A stretch of DNA of 64,000 nucleotides from an uncultured Enterobacteriaceae bacterium (GCA_947631255.1 CANRKT010000007.1:1-64000), one strand, 5' to 3'. Counted from the first letter of the stretch, positions 14,442-25,639 are shown. Made by a program: numbers and translations. The notes: a model not told the origin generated them from the sequence alone.

Positions 14442-16082
14442 TCAGACAGAGCGCTTCCAGCCCAGAAACCATACACCGATCCCGGCCACCATTAACCAAG
14501 CCGGCATCATATTCCATTCGGGTTTATTGATAAGCAATAATGTTCCACTGAGAATCAATGTTGCGCCCATTCCTAAGAGGTAACGTGACTGCCCTTCCCT
14601 GACATGATGACGCTGTAGATCCTGCTGAATTTTATCAATACTGTGTTTTAAATGTTTGCTCTGACTCAAACTGTTATAAACAAGTTCCGGCAATTCAGGC
14701 ATTTTTTCTACCCAGAATGGTGCTTTTTCTTTAAAAGCACGTATCAGAGAAGGAAGGCCCACCTGATCTTTGATCCAATTTTCCAGAAAAGGTTTCGCCG
14801 TTCTCCACAAATCTAGCTGTGGATAGAGCTGTCTGCCGACACCTTCAACATACAACAAGGTCTTTTGCAACAACACTAACTGAGGTTGCACTTCCATATT
14901 GAAACGACGGGCAGTATTAAACAAGTTCAATAACACATTGCCGAACGAAATTTCTGCCAGCGGTTTTTCAAAAATAGGTTCACATACTGTACGAATCGCA
15001 AACTCAAACTCTTCAACATTGGTATCAGGCGGTACCCAGCCAGAGTCAACATGCAGCTCAGCGACTTTACGGTAGTCCCGGTTAAAGAAAGCAATGAAGT
15101 TTTCTGCCAGGTAGCGTTTATCTTCCCGGTTCAGTGAACCGACAATACCGCAGTCGATACCGATATACTGAGGATCTTCAGGAGTATCGTAGCTGACAAA
15201 AATATTGCCCGGATGCATATCAGCATGGAAAAAACTATCCCGAAAGACCTGGGTAAAGAAGACCTGAACACCACGCTCTGCCAGCAGCTGCATATTCGTC
15301 CCCTGTGCTTTCAGAGCCTCAGTATCAGACACCGGAATGCCATAGATACGCTCCAGCACCATCATATTCTCACTGCAATAGTCAGAATACACTTCAGGGA
15401 TATATAACAGCGGGCTGTTCTCAAAATTACGACGCAGCTGAATCGCATTAGCCGCTTCGCGTAGCAAATTCAGTTCATCTATCAGCGTTTTTTCATATTC
15501 ACGAACCACTTCTATTGGGCGCAGACGACGACCGTCAGGCAGCAAACGTGGTACCCAGCGTGCCAGACGATAAATCAGTCTCATATCCGCTTTAATCACC
15601 GGAAGAATATCCGGGCGGATAACTTTAATCACCACTTCTTTGCCATTTTTCTTCAGCCGAGCGGTGTGTACCTGGGCAATCGAAGCAGAAGCCAAGGGCT
15701 CAATATCAAAATCATCAAACCAGGTTTCAACAGGAATATCACCCATCGAGTGTTCTATCTGTTTTTTCGCGAGCGCACCGTCAAACGGCGCAACTCGGTC
15801 CTGGAGCATGGCCAGTTGATCGGCAATCACAGGGGGGAATAAATCACGACGGGTAGAAAGCATCTGGCCAAATTTTATCCAGACCGGTCCCAATTCCTGT
15901 AAAGCCAGACGTAAGCGCTCACCCAGTGGCTTCTCACGATGACGATTCGGGATCCAAAACAGGCAACGCAACCACAGACGTAATGGCAATGTCAGGCGAA
16001 TTTTAGGAATTAACTCTTCAAGACCATAATTCAGGAAGACGCGAATAATAAAATAAAGTCGACGAAATTCTCCTGGCGTCAT
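14442..16082 (-). CDS. ubiB: Ubiquinone biosynthesis ATPase/kinase-like protein UbiB
   Basis: UbiB is an atypical kinase-like (ADCK/ABC1) ATPase that supports ubiquinone synthesis at the membrane. The 546-residue protein, equal in length to E. coli UbiB, contains the family KxGQ motif ([15 protein letters not shown]), the alanine-rich nucleotide loop [11 protein letters not shown] in place of a P-loop, VVIKVIRP with the lysine, and the metal-binding [10 protein letters not shown] and IDCG. Two membrane helices are predicted at the C-terminus. Its start overlaps the ubiJ stop by four bases. Confidence 0.96.
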   Translation of the reverse strand: MTPGEFRRLYFIIRVFLNYGLEELIPKIRLTLPLRLWLRCLFWIPNRHREKPLGERLRLALQELGPVWIKFGQMLSTRRDLFPPVIADQLAMLQDRVAPFDGALAKKQIEHSMGDIPVETWFDDFDIEPLASASIAQVHTARLKKNGKEVVIKVIRPDILPVIKADMRLIYRLARWVPRLLPDGRRLRPIEVVREYEKTLIDELNLLREAANAIQLRRNFENSPLLYIPEVYSDYCSENMMVLERIYGIPVSDTEALKAQGTNMQLLAERGVQVFFTQVFRDSFFHADMHPGNIFVSYDTPEDPQYIGIDCGIVGSLNREDKRYLAENFIAFFNRDYRKVAELHVDSGWVPPDTNVEEFEFAIRTVCEPIFEKPLAEISFGNVLLNLFNTARRFNMEVQPQLVLLQKTLLYVEGVGRQLYPQLDLWRTAKPFLENWIKDQVGLPSLIRAFKEKAPFWVEKMPELPELVYNSLSQSKHLKHSIDKIQQDLQRHHVREGQSRYLLGMGATLILSGTLLLINKPEWNMMPAWLMVAGIGVWFLGWKRSV

Positions 16083-16684
16083 TTGCCCTCCAGTTTATCC
16101 AGTCTTGCATCAAGTGCTGCTGTCGCACGGGCTAATGCTGTCGTTTCTTCAGTAAACCAAGCCGCTTCCAGCGAACCCGGTGCCAGTCGCCACTCTTCGA
16201 CTACCGCCTCAGAGAGGTAACGCTGGTTTCTGCCAAAGGCATTTTTTAACCGCCGGGCACCGCCCTGTACCGCCTTATTCAGACTCTCAGCCACCAGGTC
16301 ACCAACGTAAGGGGCCAATAAGTCAGCAGGGGAAAACTCGGCCAGAGCCGTTAGCGATACCAGATTTTGTACCAGATGCAAATCACCCTGGACTTCCAGT
16401 TCACCTTTGCGGATCAACGTCATCAGCTGCTGACGGTCACGCAATTCGGGTATCACACCGAGCCGCGTAATGACGCAACAATCAGCCTCGCCTTCCCACT
16501 GGCTTAAAATATCAATTTGCTGCTCACTAAACACTAACACCCAGGGTGTGGAAAACTCTTTTATCTCAATACGTAATACTTTTCCGTACAACCGCTGACG
16601 AGCAGACTTCAGGGCGCTATCCTGCCAGAGAACAGTGTTAAGCGCCCCTTCAAGACTGGCGCTAATAAGCGATATAAATGGCAT
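16079..16684 (-). CDS. ubiJ: Ubiquinone biosynthesis accessory factor UbiJ
   Basis: UbiJ (formerly YigP) is a soluble lipid-binding SCP2-domain protein that holds ubiquinone intermediates in the cytosolic Ubi complex with UbiK. The 201-residue protein has the N-terminal SCP2-like region and a C-terminal coiled-coil segment ([21 protein letters not shown]). It lies between ubiE (14 bases) and ubiB (4-base overlap), forming the ubiEJB operon. E. coli encodes an sRNA, EsrE, in the 3' part of this gene; I cannot establish that here. Confidence 0.94.
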   Translation of the reverse strand: MPFISLISASLEGALNTVLWQDSALKSARQRLYGKVLRIEIKEFSTPWVLVFSEQQIDILSQWEGEADCCVITRLGVIPELRDRQQLMTLIRKGELEVQGDLHLVQNLVSLTALAEFSPADLLAPYVGDLVAESLNKAVQGGARRLKNAFGRNQRYLSEAVVEEWRLAPGSLEAAWFTEETTALARATAALDARLDKLEGK

Positions 16685-16698
16685 GATGACATCCCGGG

Positions 16699-17454
16699 CT
16701 AGAATTTATAACCACGATGGAGTGCAACAATACCCCCCGTCAGATTGTAATAGGTGGTGTTTTCAAATCCGGCGTCTTCCATCATCGCTTTCAGCGTTTC
16801 CTGGTCTGGGTGCATACGAATAGACTCAGCCAGATAGCGATAACTTTCAGCATCACCGGCAATCATTTGTCCCATGCGTGGCAGGATATAGAAGGAATAG
16901 GCATCGTAGACTTTATTCAGCGGTTCCAGTATCGGCTTAGAGAATTCCAGTACCAACAAACGTCCACCAGGCTTCAGCACGCGGTACATGGAACGCAGCG
17001 CTTTATCTTTATCAGTGACGTTACGTAAACCAAAAGCGATGGTAATACAGTCAAAGCTGTTATCCGGAAATGGCAGTGCTTCCGCATTGGCCTGGACGTA
17101 GCTAACGTTACCGATGATGCCAATATTACGCAGTTTTTCACGCCCCATTTTCAGCATGGAGTCATTGATATCCGCCAGCACAACTTCACCCGTGTCACCC
17201 ACCAGACGTGAGAACTTGGCCGTTAAATCACCGGTTCCACCTGCTAAATCAAGGACTCGCTGCCCGCGACGTACTCCGCTACAGTTGATGGTAAAGCGTT
17301 TCCATAGCCGGTGAATACCTAGCGACATGACGTCATTCATCACATCATATTTTGATGCGACCGAGTGGAATACATCGGCAACCATATCAGCCTTTTGTTC
17401 TTTCTCTACCGTGCTGTAGCCAAAATGTGTTGTATCTCTGGATTTATCAACCAT
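16699..17454 (-). CDS. ubiE: Ubiquinone/menaquinone C-methyltransferase
   Basis: UbiE methylates the ring carbon in both ubiquinone and menaquinone synthesis using S-adenosylmethionine. The 251-residue class I methyltransferase has the SAM loop [15 protein letters not shown] near residue 67, the acidic strand VVLADIND and the UbiE signature [18 protein letters not shown]. Length equals E. coli UbiE. It starts the ubiE-ubiJ-ubiB run, 134 bases after rmuC. Confidence 0.97.
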   Translation of the reverse strand: MVDKSRDTTHFGYSTVEKEQKADMVADVFHSVASKYDVMNDVMSLGIHRLWKRFTINCSGVRRGQRVLDLAGGTGDLTAKFSRLVGDTGEVVLADINDSMLKMGREKLRNIGIIGNVSYVQANAEALPFPDNSFDCITIAFGLRNVTDKDKALRSMYRVLKPGGRLLVLEFSKPILEPLNKVYDAYSFYILPRMGQMIAGDAESYRYLAESIRMHPDQETLKAMMEDAGFENTTYYNLTGGIVALHRGYKF

Positions 17455-17588
17455 CTCAGTGCCTGTTTAATCAAAAAATGTCGGTAAAGTGTAACAGAAT
17501 CGACGCTAATGCCCTATTTTTCAGCAGCATCATTACTGAGCTACTCCGGCATGCTCTGTTACCCCTGGGGAAGCAATACTTACTGGGA

Positions 17589-18980
17589 TTACTTTACCAC
17601 ATCTTCGTTTTCAGACTGGGTTAACAGGCCATTTTCTAGAGCATCTGATTGGGCTTGCTCCATCAATTCAGGGTTAATTTCTCGTTTTACCTCGACACCC
17701 AGGTTACGCAGCGACTCGGCTTGTACCAGAACATTCCCCCGTCCCGAAGCCAGTTTTTTCATTGCTTGTCGATAGTTATCCTGTGCTTTATCTAGGCTCT
17801 GGCCTAACGCAGACATCTCATCAACAAATAATCTGACTTTGTCATATAAGCGCCCGGCACGTTCAGCAATATGCTGTGCATTTCGGCTTTGATGTTCATA
17901 GCGCCACAGATTCGCGATGGTACGCAGTGCCACCAGCAAGGTCGTCGGACTCACCAGCATAATATTGCTTTTCAATGCCTCACTGATTAATTCCGGCTGC
18001 CTGTCGATAGCCAGTAAAAAGGCCGGTTCAACCGGAATAAACATCAGAACATAATCGAGTGAACGCAAACCGGGCAGTTGCTGGTAGTCCTTGCGGCTCA
18101 GCAGACGAATATGGTTACGAATAGCGACAATATGCTCATTTAACGCGCTTTCACGAACCCCATCATCCTCAGCATTAAAGTAGCGCTCATAGGCTACCAA
18201 GGTCATTTTGGCATCAATCACCACATCCTTACCTTGTGGCAGGCGAATGATGACATCTGGCTGCATACGGCTATTGTTTTCCAGCTGAATATTCACCTGA
18301 GTTTGATATTCATGTCCTTCACGTAAACCAGACGCCTCAAGGACACGCGTGAGGATCACTTCACCCCAGTTACCCTGGGTTTTGTTATCCCCTTTCAAAG
18401 CCTTTGTCAGGTTCAACGCCTCTTGTGCCATTTGCGCGTTGAGCTGCTGGAGATTACGGATCTCATGCGTCAAAGTATGGCGTTCACGAGCCTCCTGACC
18501 AAAACTCTCCTGAACCTGGCGACGAAAACCATCCAGTTGCTCACGCAGAGGTGACAACAGCACATTGAGGCTTTGACGATTCTGTTCTTCAACCTTGCGT
18601 CCACTGTGCTCAAAAATACGATTGGCCAGATTCTCAAATTGTTCGCCAAGGCGCTGTTCACTGTTGAGCATCTGTCGCTGTTTATCATCAGCATTCAGCC
18701 GTGTCTGTTCCAGCAGGGTTGTCAATTCACGAATATCCGCTTCCTGCCCGCTATTGATTTCAAGCTGAGTGCGCAACTCGCGATTCAGTTGTTCACACTC
18801 ATCACGCCAGTGCTGATTAAGCTGTAACTCTTGTCTCGCCGCCGTCAGCTCACCATAAAGCTCTCGCTGTTCTTCTTGCAGTAACGCCTGATGTTGTGTG
18901 GCACGTAAACTGGCAACCAGCCAGCCCATCAATGCTGCCAGCAGAGCAATACCCACACCTGATAACACCCATATATCCAT
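17589..18980 (-). CDS. rmuC: DNA recombination protein RmuC
   Basis: RmuC limits recombination at short inverted repeats; its family has a predicted nuclease core. The 463-residue protein has one N-terminal membrane helix (VLSGVGIALLAALMGWLVA), a long coiled coil rich in Gln/Glu/Leu to about residue 190, and the conserved core QGNWGEVILTRVLEASGLREG followed by PDVIIRLPQGKDVVIDAK. It is slightly shorter than E. coli RmuC (475). It precedes ubiE and follows udp. Confidence 0.94.
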   Translation of the reverse strand: MDIWVLSGVGIALLAALMGWLVASLRATQHQALLQEEQRELYGELTAARQELQLNQHWRDECEQLNRELRTQLEINSGQEADIRELTTLLEQTRLNADDKQRQMLNSEQRLGEQFENLANRIFEHSGRKVEEQNRQSLNVLLSPLREQLDGFRRQVQESFGQEARERHTLTHEIRNLQQLNAQMAQEALNLTKALKGDNKTQGNWGEVILTRVLEASGLREGHEYQTQVNIQLENNSRMQPDVIIRLPQGKDVVIDAKMTLVAYERYFNAEDDGVRESALNEHIVAIRNHIRLLSRKDYQQLPGLRSLDYVLMFIPVEPAFLLAIDRQPELISEALKSNIMLVSPTTLLVALRTIANLWRYEHQSRNAQHIAERAGRLYDKVRLFVDEMSALGQSLDKAQDNYRQAMKKLASGRGNVLVQAESLRNLGVEVKREINPELMEQAQSDALENGLLTQSENEDVVK

Positions 18981-19372
18981 GCAACCTCCTGTTATCTCTG
19001 ACGCACAATCATTCTCTAAAATTCTGCGTGACTCTGAGTGGGATGGAAAGGCGTATTTTAATCAGCAGAGCATAAAGCGAAAGAAAGAGCACGCTCATCA
19101 GCAATAACGACGGCGAACCATGGACATCATTGCAATGGGCTGAGGCATAACACCATGGAAATACGAATTTTTGAACTGGATGCCAGTGCTTCAGAACAGC
19201 GGCTGGAGGCGCTGGTCGAGAGATGTTCGCCACTGGTCATCGCTCGGAAGGAACTCTTGTTTGGGGCACTGCGGGGTGCTGAGTTGCTGGGATAATCCCA
19301 GATTATGCGTGGGACTCAAATGGCCGGGCAAAGCACTCGACCACTTATATGTTTCACAGCCCCTAAAATACT
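18981..19372. other. Intergenic region rmuC-udp with a doubtful 46-codon frame
   Basis: This 390-base stretch separates udp from rmuC. It contains a plus-strand frame (ATG 19155, stop 19293-19295, 46 codons, beginning MEIRIFELDASASE) preceded only by a weak AGG. Its GC content is gene-like, so it may be the remnant of a lost gene, but I recognise no family. The 18981-19150 part is the likely rmuC promoter region. Confidence 0.3.
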
Positions 19373-19373
19373 C

Positions 19374-19400
19374 AGAGGGAAAACTCACGTTTTTCCCTCT
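19374..19400 (-). terminator. Terminator of udp
   Basis: AGAGGGAAAA (19374-19383) pairs with TTTTCCCTCT (19391-19400) around a 7-base loop, 12 bases after the udp stop. A T-rich stretch follows on the minus strand. Confidence 0.75.
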
Positions 19401-19412
19401 ACTGTCTGCCGT

Positions 19413-20174
19413 CTACAGCAGGCGACGAGCCGCTTCGACGACAATTTTTACTGCATGGCTTTCAGTTTTTTTCATCGTTTCAGCATTTGGGATCTCTTGC
19501 TGGGTACGGTTAACGATAACGCCGGCAACCATCCCCGCACGTAAGCCTTGGCTTGCACACATGGTCAGCAGCGTTGCTGATTCCATTTCGTAGTTCATCA
19601 CGCCCATTTGCTGCCACTCTTCCATAGAGTTTTTAAAGCGGCTCACAACACGGCCAGAGAAGGTGTCATAACGTTCCTGACCTGGGTAGAAGGTATCAGA
19701 AGAAGCGGTGACGCCGATATGTGTAGTGGCTCCCATTTCCTTCGCCGCTTCTACCAGCGCGGTGGTACAAGCGAAGTCAGCAACGGCTGGGTATTCCATG
19801 GGTGCGAAGTGCAGGCTGGCACCGTCCAGACGAACAGATGCAGTAGTGACCAGCACATCACCCACATTAATATTTGGCTGAATCGCACCGGTAGTGCCTA
19901 TACGCAAGAAGGTACGAATACCTAATTGAGCCAGCTCTTCTACAGCAATAGAGGTGGAAGGACCGCCAATTCCGGTTGAACACACGATAACCGCTTTGCC
20001 ATCCAGTTCGGCACGCCAGGTAGTAAATTCACGGTGAGAGGCCAGTTTGACTGGATTATCCATCAGAGCTGCGATTCTCTCCACTCGCTCCGGGTCTCCC
20101 GGAACAATGGCAACAGTAGCGCCCTGGAGATCGCTTTTAATCAGACCGAGATGGAAAACATCAGACTTAGACAT
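19413..20174 (-). CDS. udp: Uridine phosphorylase
   Basis: Udp cleaves uridine with phosphate to uracil and ribose-1-phosphate in pyrimidine salvage. The 253-residue length equals E. coli Udp. Visible motifs are the phosphate-binding [10 protein letters not shown] near the N-terminus, [19 protein letters not shown], and the substrate loop [14 protein letters not shown]. The gene is monocistronic, between a strong terminator and an upstream CRP-type promoter region shared with the divergent ysgA. Confidence 0.97.
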   Translation of the reverse strand: MSKSDVFHLGLIKSDLQGATVAIVPGDPERVERIAALMDNPVKLASHREFTTWRAELDGKAVIVCSTGIGGPSTSIAVEELAQLGIRTFLRIGTTGAIQPNINVGDVLVTTASVRLDGASLHFAPMEYPAVADFACTTALVEAAKEMGATTHIGVTASSDTFYPGQERYDTFSGRVVSRFKNSMEEWQQMGVMNYEMESATLLTMCASQGLRAGMVAGVIVNRTQQEIPNAETMKKTESHAVKIVVEAARRLL

Positions 20175-20218
20175 AACAGACTCCTCTATAGAGTAAGCTT
20201 CAGGAGAAGCAAAGTAGT

Positions 20219-20313
20219 ACTTTACCTAACCCCTGGTGATAATTACGTGACAAGCGTCACTCTGAATGAAACTAATTACATTACTCTCATTAAAAATAGC
20301 GATCTGGATCACA
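20219..20313 (-). promoter_or_regulatory. udp promoter with two CRP sites 52 bp apart (CytR/CRP type)
   Basis: Two CRP-like sites lie upstream of udp: CGTGA-N6-TCACT at 20246-20261 and AGCGA-N6-TCACA at 20298-20313. Their centres are exactly 52 bp apart. If the first is at -41.5, the start site falls near 20212 and a -10 TAAAGT lies at 20219-20224. The arrangement equals that of E. coli deoP2 (-41.5/-93.5), where CytR binds between two CRP dimers. The sites are seen directly; CytR control is inferred from E. coli udp. Confidence 0.65.
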
Positions 20314-20424
20314 ACTCATGGTTATTCGGCTTACTAATTAGGCATCAACAGCGCTTTTTCTTCGTCAAATTTGTTACTAATCCAGATTCGGGTTTTTAAA
20401 CGGCATCCAAGCTTTGGAGAAACC

Positions 20425-21246
20425 ATGGCACAAAAAAAAGCGACACAGGAAATATTAGCAGCAGATCCACTTTCCCTGTCTTCAACTGTGGTACATACCA
20501 AGGAAGATGTCATCTTATCGGGTGAAAAAACTATCCCGACCCAAGGTGAGAATATGCCGGCTTATTATGCCAGGCCCAAAAATATGTCAGACGCACTGCC
20601 GATTGTGATAGTTATTCAGGAAATATTTGGCGTAAACGAGCATATCCGTAGCCTCTGCCATCGCCTTGCCCAGCAAGGATATCTGGCTATCGCGCCGGAA
20701 CTCTATTTTCGCCAGGGAGACCCACAGAACTATTCTGATATAGAAACGTTACTGAACGAAGTCGTCGTTAAGGTTCCTGATGCTCAGGTGATGGCTGACC
20801 TTGATCATGTTGCGAGCTGGGCGTCACGTCATGGAGGTGACCCACATCGTCTGATGGTCACCGGGTTTGGTTGGGGTGGGCGAATTGCCTGGCTCTATGC
20901 TGCGCATAATCCACAGTTAAAAGTGGCAGCGGCCTGGTATGGAAAATTGAACGCCAGCAAAACACTGAATTCTCCACATCAACCCGTGGATATTGCCAGC
21001 CATCTTAATGCTCCGGTATTAGGTCTCTATGGTGAACAAGACACCAGTATTCCTCTAGAAAGCATTGAGACCATGCGACATGCACTACGAGCAGCGAATG
21101 CGACAGCAGAAATCATTGTTTATCCTGACGCGGGCCATGCGTTTAATGCTGATCACCGCGCAAGTTATCACGCGGAATCGGCGCAAGATGGCTGGCAACG
21201 AATGCTCGAATGGTTTGCCCGCTTCGGGGTGAGCAACAGAAATTAA
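20425..21246 (+). CDS. ysgA: Dienelactone hydrolase family protein (YsgA-like), nucleophile replaced
   Basis: The 273-residue protein is a clear orthologue of E. coli YsgA, an alpha/beta-hydrolase of the dienelactone hydrolase family. Conserved are VIVIQEIFGVNEHIR, the DLDHVASWAS helix, and late catalytic Asp (LYGEQDTSIP) and His (PDAGHAFN). The nucleophile elbow reads TGFGWGGR: codon 149 (20869-20871) is GGT (Gly) where the family has Cys (GFCWGG). One base change from TGT would do this. The enzyme is therefore probably inactive as a classical hydrolase. The ATG at 20425 follows TTGGAGA; the upstream in-frame start is unconserved. It is divergent from udp and convergent with metE. Confidence 0.9.
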   Translation: MAQKKATQEILAADPLSLSSTVVHTKEDVILSGEKTIPTQGENMPAYYARPKNMSDALPIVIVIQEIFGVNEHIRSLCHRLAQQGYLAIAPELYFRQGDPQNYSDIETLLNEVVVKVPDAQVMADLDHVASWASRHGGDPHRLMVTGFGWGGRIAWLYAAHNPQLKVAAAWYGKLNASKTLNSPHQPVDIASHLNAPVLGLYGEQDTSIPLESIETMRHALRAANATAEIIVYPDAGHAFNADHRASYHAESAQDGWQRMLEWFARFGVSNRN

Positions 21247-21267
21247 TGTTAAGAATGAGCGACCAGT

Positions 21268-21294
21268 AACGGGCAGAAAAACTTGCTGCCCGTT
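21268..21294. terminator. Bidirectional terminator between ysgA and metE
   Basis: AACGGGCAG (21268-21276) and CTGCCCGTT (21286-21294) form a perfect 9-base stem with a 9-base loop midway between the convergent ysgA and metE stops. T-runs are weak on both sides. Confidence 0.6.
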
Positions 21295-21301
21295 CATTCT
21301 C

Positions 21302-23566
21302 TTACTGTGAGTTACGTAAGTTTTGCGCAGCCTGAACCATATTGGCCAGAGCCTGACGCGTTTCTGGCCAGCCCCGGGTTTTCAGACCGCAGTCAGGGTT
21401 GACCCATAGCCGTTCAGTCGGAATACGATCAGCGGCTTTTTTCAACAGCGCTTCGATCCACTCAATATCAGGCACATTAGGCGAGTGAATATCATAGACA
21501 CCCGGTCCGATTTCGTTAGGGTATTCAAATGCTTCGAATGCTGCCAGCAATTCCATATCAGAGCGCGACGTTTCAATGGTAATCACATCCGCATCCAGCG
21601 CGGCAATCGACGACATAATATCGTTAAACTCGCTATAACACATATGCGTATGGATCTGCGTATCGTCCCGCACGACAGCTGCATTCAGACGGAAGGCTTC
21701 TACGCTCCAGTTCAGATAAGCCGGCCAGTCTGACTGACGTAACGGCAATCCTTCACGCAGGGCGGGTTCATCAATCTGAATAATACCAATTCCTGCTGCT
21801 TCTAAATCAGCGACTTCATCCCGCAGTGCGAGAGCGATTTGCTTCGCAATGGTCTCACGGGAAATATCTTCGCGCGGGAAGGACCAGCACAGAAGGGTGA
21901 CCGGGCCTGTTAGCATGCCTTTTACGGGCTTATCCGTCAGAGACTGGGCATATTTAGCCCACTCTACTGTAATAGGCTCTGGACGGCTGATATCTCCGAT
22001 AATTATCGGGGGTTTAACACAACGAGAGCCATAACTCTGAACCCAGCCATTCTGCGTAAACACAAAACCATCCAAATGTTCACCAAAATATTCCACCATA
22101 TCGTTACGTTCAGCTTCACCGTGAACTAAGACATCAAGGCCAAGGCGTTCCTGCTCTGCAATAGCTTGCTTAATATGTTCAGCGATACCGGTACGATAAC
22201 TATTGCTATCCAGCGTCCCTTTCTTAAAGTCCAGACGCAGGCCACGAATTTCAGTGGTTTGTGGAAAAGATCCGATGGTGGTGGTCGGCCATACAGGTAA
22301 ATTAAAGCGCTGACGCTGAGCGGCAGCACGCAGGATATAGGCGCTTTCACGCTGGCTGTCTTTAGCGGTAATATCTGCCAGCCGCTGTGCAACCGCAGCG
22401 TTATGTACCCGATTCGAGTGACGCCGGGCCTGAATCGGTGCGCTCCACTCAGCCACTTTCGTCGTTTCATTGCTGTTCAATGCCTGGGTCAGCAGTGCCA
22501 GCTCAGTGCATTTTTGCAGTGCAAAGGCAAACCAGCTCTTCACTTCGTTATCCAGCCGTGTTTCCACACTGAGATCAATCGGGCTGTGTAGTAGCGAGCA
22601 AGAAGAGGCAACCCATAACGGGCGTTTATCAACAATCTCTTTTAGCTGCTGATATTTTTCGCTCAGGTCAGTCCGCCAGACATTACGGCCGTTAATCACA
22701 CCAGCAGAGAGTAACCAGTCCGCAGGCAGTTGCTGATGAATATGGTTGATATCATCGTTACCCTGCACAAAATCAATGTGTAGTCCCTGCACAGGTAACG
22801 CTGTGATGGTAGCAAGGTTTGGCGTCACACCTTCAAAGTAGGTGGTCAGCAGTACTTTCACCTGCCCTGCCAGAGCATCGTATGCTGGCTGATATGCCGC
22901 CAGCCACTCTGGTGGTAATTCGAGGACCAAGGCAGGTTCATCAATCTGTACCCACTCAATACCGCGATCGGCCAGTTCAGCCAGCACTTGCTGATAAACA
23001 GGCAGGATATCTTTCAGCAGACTCAGCCTTTCAAATTGCTCGCCTTTCACTTTCCCCAGCCACAAGTAAGTCATCGGGCCCAGTAATACTGGTTTGACGT
23101 TATGGCCCAGTGCCAGCGCTTCATCGACCTCATCCAGCAACTGAGTCCAGGTGAGTTTAAACGCCTGGCCCAGACTGAACTCCGGCACCATATAGTGATA
23201 GTTAGTGTTAAACCATTTGGTCATTTCAGCGGCAGCAGCAGGTTCACCCGTGGGTGCGCGACCACGACCAATACGGAACAGAGTATCGATATCAACGCTG
23301 CCGTCCTGATTCTGATGACGAGCAGGAACATTGCCCAGTAACAGACTGGTAGTCAGAACATGATCATACCAGGCAAAATCACCTACTGGCACTAATTCCA
23401 CACCGGCTTGTTTTTGTTGTTCCCAGTGACGGCTACGAAGTTCACGGCCAGTGGCTAAAAGTTCAGCCTGAGAAAGCGTTCCCGCCCAATAGCTTTCTTG
23501 TGCTTTTTTGAGTTCGCGTCGCAGGCCGATGCGTGGGAATCCGAGAGTATGATTATGGATAGTCAT
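21302..23566 (-). CDS. metE: Cobalamin-independent methionine synthase
   Basis: MetE transfers the methyl group from 5-methyltetrahydropteroyltriglutamate to homocysteine without B12. The 754-residue, two-barrel protein matches the family length. Zinc ligands are visible in HTHMCYSEF (His and Cys) and [13 protein letters not shown] (Cys), with the glutamate in TIETSRS. The N-terminal [15 protein letters not shown] is conserved. It is divergent from its activator gene metR. Confidence 0.97.
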   Translation of the reverse strand: MTIHNHTLGFPRIGLRRELKKAQESYWAGTLSQAELLATGRELRSRHWEQQKQAGVELVPVGDFAWYDHVLTTSLLLGNVPARHQNQDGSVDIDTLFRIGRGRAPTGEPAAAAEMTKWFNTNYHYMVPEFSLGQAFKLTWTQLLDEVDEALALGHNVKPVLLGPMTYLWLGKVKGEQFERLSLLKDILPVYQQVLAELADRGIEWVQIDEPALVLELPPEWLAAYQPAYDALAGQVKVLLTTYFEGVTPNLATITALPVQGLHIDFVQGNDDINHIHQQLPADWLLSAGVINGRNVWRTDLSEKYQQLKEIVDKRPLWVASSCSLLHSPIDLSVETRLDNEVKSWFAFALQKCTELALLTQALNSNETTKVAEWSAPIQARRHSNRVHNAAVAQRLADITAKDSQRESAYILRAAAQRQRFNLPVWPTTTIGSFPQTTEIRGLRLDFKKGTLDSNSYRTGIAEHIKQAIAEQERLGLDVLVHGEAERNDMVEYFGEHLDGFVFTQNGWVQSYGSRCVKPPIIIGDISRPEPITVEWAKYAQSLTDKPVKGMLTGPVTLLCWSFPREDISRETIAKQIALALRDEVADLEAAGIGIIQIDEPALREGLPLRQSDWPAYLNWSVEAFRLNAAVVRDDTQIHTHMCYSEFNDIMSSIAALDADVITIETSRSDMELLAAFEAFEYPNEIGPGVYDIHSPNVPDIEWIEALLKKAADRIPTERLWVNPDCGLKTRGWPETRQALANMVQAAQNLRNSQ

Positions 23567-23794
23567 GCTAATGCCTCATTTAAATTAGGTATCCGGCTGA
23601 ATCTCTACTTCGGGCAAGGGCATGGACACTTGTTTTCCCAGAACTTACACAAGTTAATAATCAGTCGGTGAATACAGGTTGTCGTTTTTTCTGTTCAAAA
23701 ACATTTTAGCCATCCAGATGTTTACACATCCATAATCCGCAGGTACTGTGTATTCCTCAAGCGCAATTTGCTCATGGCGAAATGAAGGATTCTC
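23567..23794. promoter_or_regulatory. Divergent metE/metR control region with MetJ-like boxes
   Basis: Three adjacent 8-base units at 23708-23731 (AGCCATCC, AGATGTTT, ACACATCC) resemble tandem MetJ boxes (AGACGTCT), each matching five or six positions in the best orientation. This fits MetJ repression of metE and metR as in E. coli. I looked for the MetR half-site pair TGAA-N5-TTCA and found only a weak match (TGAA-N5-CTCA at 23782), so the MetR site is not assigned. Confidence 0.45.
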
Positions 23795-24748
23795 ATGATA
23801 GAAATAAAACATCTGCGAACTCTACAAGCTTTGCGAAGTAGCGGTTCCCTTGCGGCGGCGGCGGCGACCTTGCATCAGACCCAGTCAGCCCTTTCTCACC
23901 AGTTCAGTGACCTGGAACAGCGGCTTGGGTTTCGCTTATTTATTCGGAAAAGTCAGCCATTGCGCTTTACGCCACAAGGTGAAATTCTATTGCAGTTAGC
24001 ACAGCAAGTACTGCCACAAATCGCTCATGCCCTGCAAAACTGTAATGAGCCGCACCAGACTAGGTTGCGCATCGCTATCGAATGTCATAGCTGTATTCAG
24101 TGGCTTACGCCAGCACTGGAGAGCTTTCGTCAGGACTGGCCTCAGGTGGAAATGGACTTTAAATCTGGCGTGACTTTCGATCCGCAACCTGCGTTGCAGC
24201 AGGGGGAACTGGATATTGTTCTGACTTCCGAGATCCTGCCGCGCAGTGAGCTACACTATTCGCCGATGTTTGATTTTGAAGTACGCCTGGTACTGGCTCC
24301 CCAACATCCGCTAGCAGGTAAAGCGCGGATTGAGCCAGAAGATTTAAGCGATGAAACGGTACTGATTTATCCCGTTCAACGTCAGCGCCTTGATATATGG
24401 CGTAACTTCTTGCAACCCGCCGGCATCAGCCCGGCATTAAAAAGTGTCGATAATACTTTGCTACTGATTCAGATGGTGTCAGCCAATATGGGTATTGCTG
24501 CTCTACCACACTGGGTGGTGGAAAGCTTTGAACGTCAGGGATTACTCGTGACCAAACCACTGGGGAACGGATTATGGAGCCGACTGTACGCTGCGGTCCG
24601 TAATGGAGAACAGCGTCAGCCGATAACCGAGGCATTTATTCGTTCAACGCGTCAGCACGCTTGTGAGCGTCTGCCTTTTGTTCGCAGCGCGGAACGACCC
24701 AACGCTGATTTACCCACAGCGAGGCCATTATCACTGAGCCACCAATAA
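23795..24748 (+). CDS. metR: LysR-type regulator of methionine synthesis MetR
   Basis: MetR activates metE and related genes with homocysteine as co-factor. The 317-residue protein has the N-terminal winged helix-turn-helix ([27 protein letters not shown], about residues 19-45) and a C-terminal effector domain. Length equals E. coli MetR. Its 3' end overlaps the convergent yigM by 113 bases, so both C-terminal tails are encoded on opposite strands of the same DNA. Confidence 0.96.
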   Translation: MIEIKHLRTLQALRSSGSLAAAAATLHQTQSALSHQFSDLEQRLGFRLFIRKSQPLRFTPQGEILLQLAQQVLPQIAHALQNCNEPHQTRLRIAIECHSCIQWLTPALESFRQDWPQVEMDFKSGVTFDPQPALQQGELDIVLTSEILPRSELHYSPMFDFEVRLVLAPQHPLAGKARIEPEDLSDETVLIYPVQRQRLDIWRNFLQPAGISPALKSVDNTLLLIQMVSANMGIAALPHWVVESFERQGLLVTKPLGNGLWSRLYAAVRNGEQRQPITEAFIRSTRQHACERLPFVRSAERPNADLPTARPLSLSHQ

Positions 24749-25541
24749 TAAAACTCGGCCAGTGAGGCTGTGTCTGCCAAATCGCGAGGTTGACCAGCAG
24801 TCCGGCAGGGATAAGGGCATTGTTCATAATCCCCAGGGTACCGGCATCCACTTGGGTAGCACCGTAGTTCCAGAGGAAATACCCCAGTCCGGAAGCACCA
24901 ATGCCCAGCCAGATAAGAATGCCCCACTGTAATGTGGTGGTGGGTAGTTTCTCGGAGCTTCCCAACATAAACCACGCAATCACAACAGTAATAAATGCCC
25001 CAAGGTAGAACCAGGAGAAAGCACTATGCTGTGGCATCGGATGGATTTCCATCAACCGCTTATACCCCACCATACCGACAGCGAAACAGATATTCGCCCC
25101 CTGTATTAATAGCAATCCAGTCCAGAAATTGTCGCTCACCTGAGAGTAACGAATGATCGCCGCGCCTATAACCGCCAGCAGGGTACTAAAAGCATAGCCC
25201 CAGCGTAGTTTCGTCCCTCTTAGCAGGTCATAAGTCAGCGTGATATATAACGGCGTCATCACGGTAAACAGTAAAAATTCGGGAACGGTCAGATAGAGAT
25301 AAGCCCGGAAACTGAATAAGTACATGGCTCCTAGCTGGAGAGCGCCGAGTAGCATATACAGCAGGAGCACTTTCAGGCTGTAGCCTTTGAAACGCAGAAA
25401 TGGCAGAAATACGAGGGCAGCAAGTCCGACACGAACCAGCACAGAAAAGTAGCTGTCAACTTGTCCGGCAAGATACTCGCCGATCAGGCTAAACGAAAAA
25501 GCCCAGAGTAGGGTCGCAATAATAAGTAATGGCACAGTCAA
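24636..25541 (-). CDS. yigM: EamA/DMT-family transporter YigM (biotin transporter)
   Basis: The 301-residue protein has about ten hydrophobic segments in the two-repeat EamA pattern. In E. coli YigM is a biotin importer. Conserved features include [16 protein letters not shown] near the N-terminus and the second-repeat signature [37 protein letters not shown]. The C-terminal tail after the last helix is charged and overlaps the metR 3' end. No promoter or operon partner is obvious; yigL starts a separate unit. Confidence 0.9.
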   Translation of the reverse strand: MTVPLLIIATLLWAFSFSLIGEYLAGQVDSYFSVLVRVGLAALVFLPFLRFKGYSLKVLLLYMLLGALQLGAMYLFSFRAYLYLTVPEFLLFTVMTPLYITLTYDLLRGTKLRWGYAFSTLLAVIGAAIIRYSQVSDNFWTGLLLIQGANICFAVGMVGYKRLMEIHPMPQHSAFSWFYLGAFITVVIAWFMLGSSEKLPTTTLQWGILIWLGIGASGLGYFLWNYGATQVDAGTLGIMNNALIPAGLLVNLAIWQTQPHWPSFIIGGSVIMASLWVNQRWVVPRCEQKADAHKRADALNE

Positions 25542-25639
25542 TTATCCGTCAGGAAAGAACTGTGCCATTGTAACCAGAATGAAAACCTGGGGTTTTATTA
25601 TTTAGTTTACCAGTGGTTAAAATATAACCATATGTTTAA

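Noticed and set aside
19155..19295. 46-codon frame MEIRIFELDASASE in the rmuC-udp gap
   Set aside because: Weak ribosome site and no family recognised; kept only as a remark on the intergenic region and not called as a gene.
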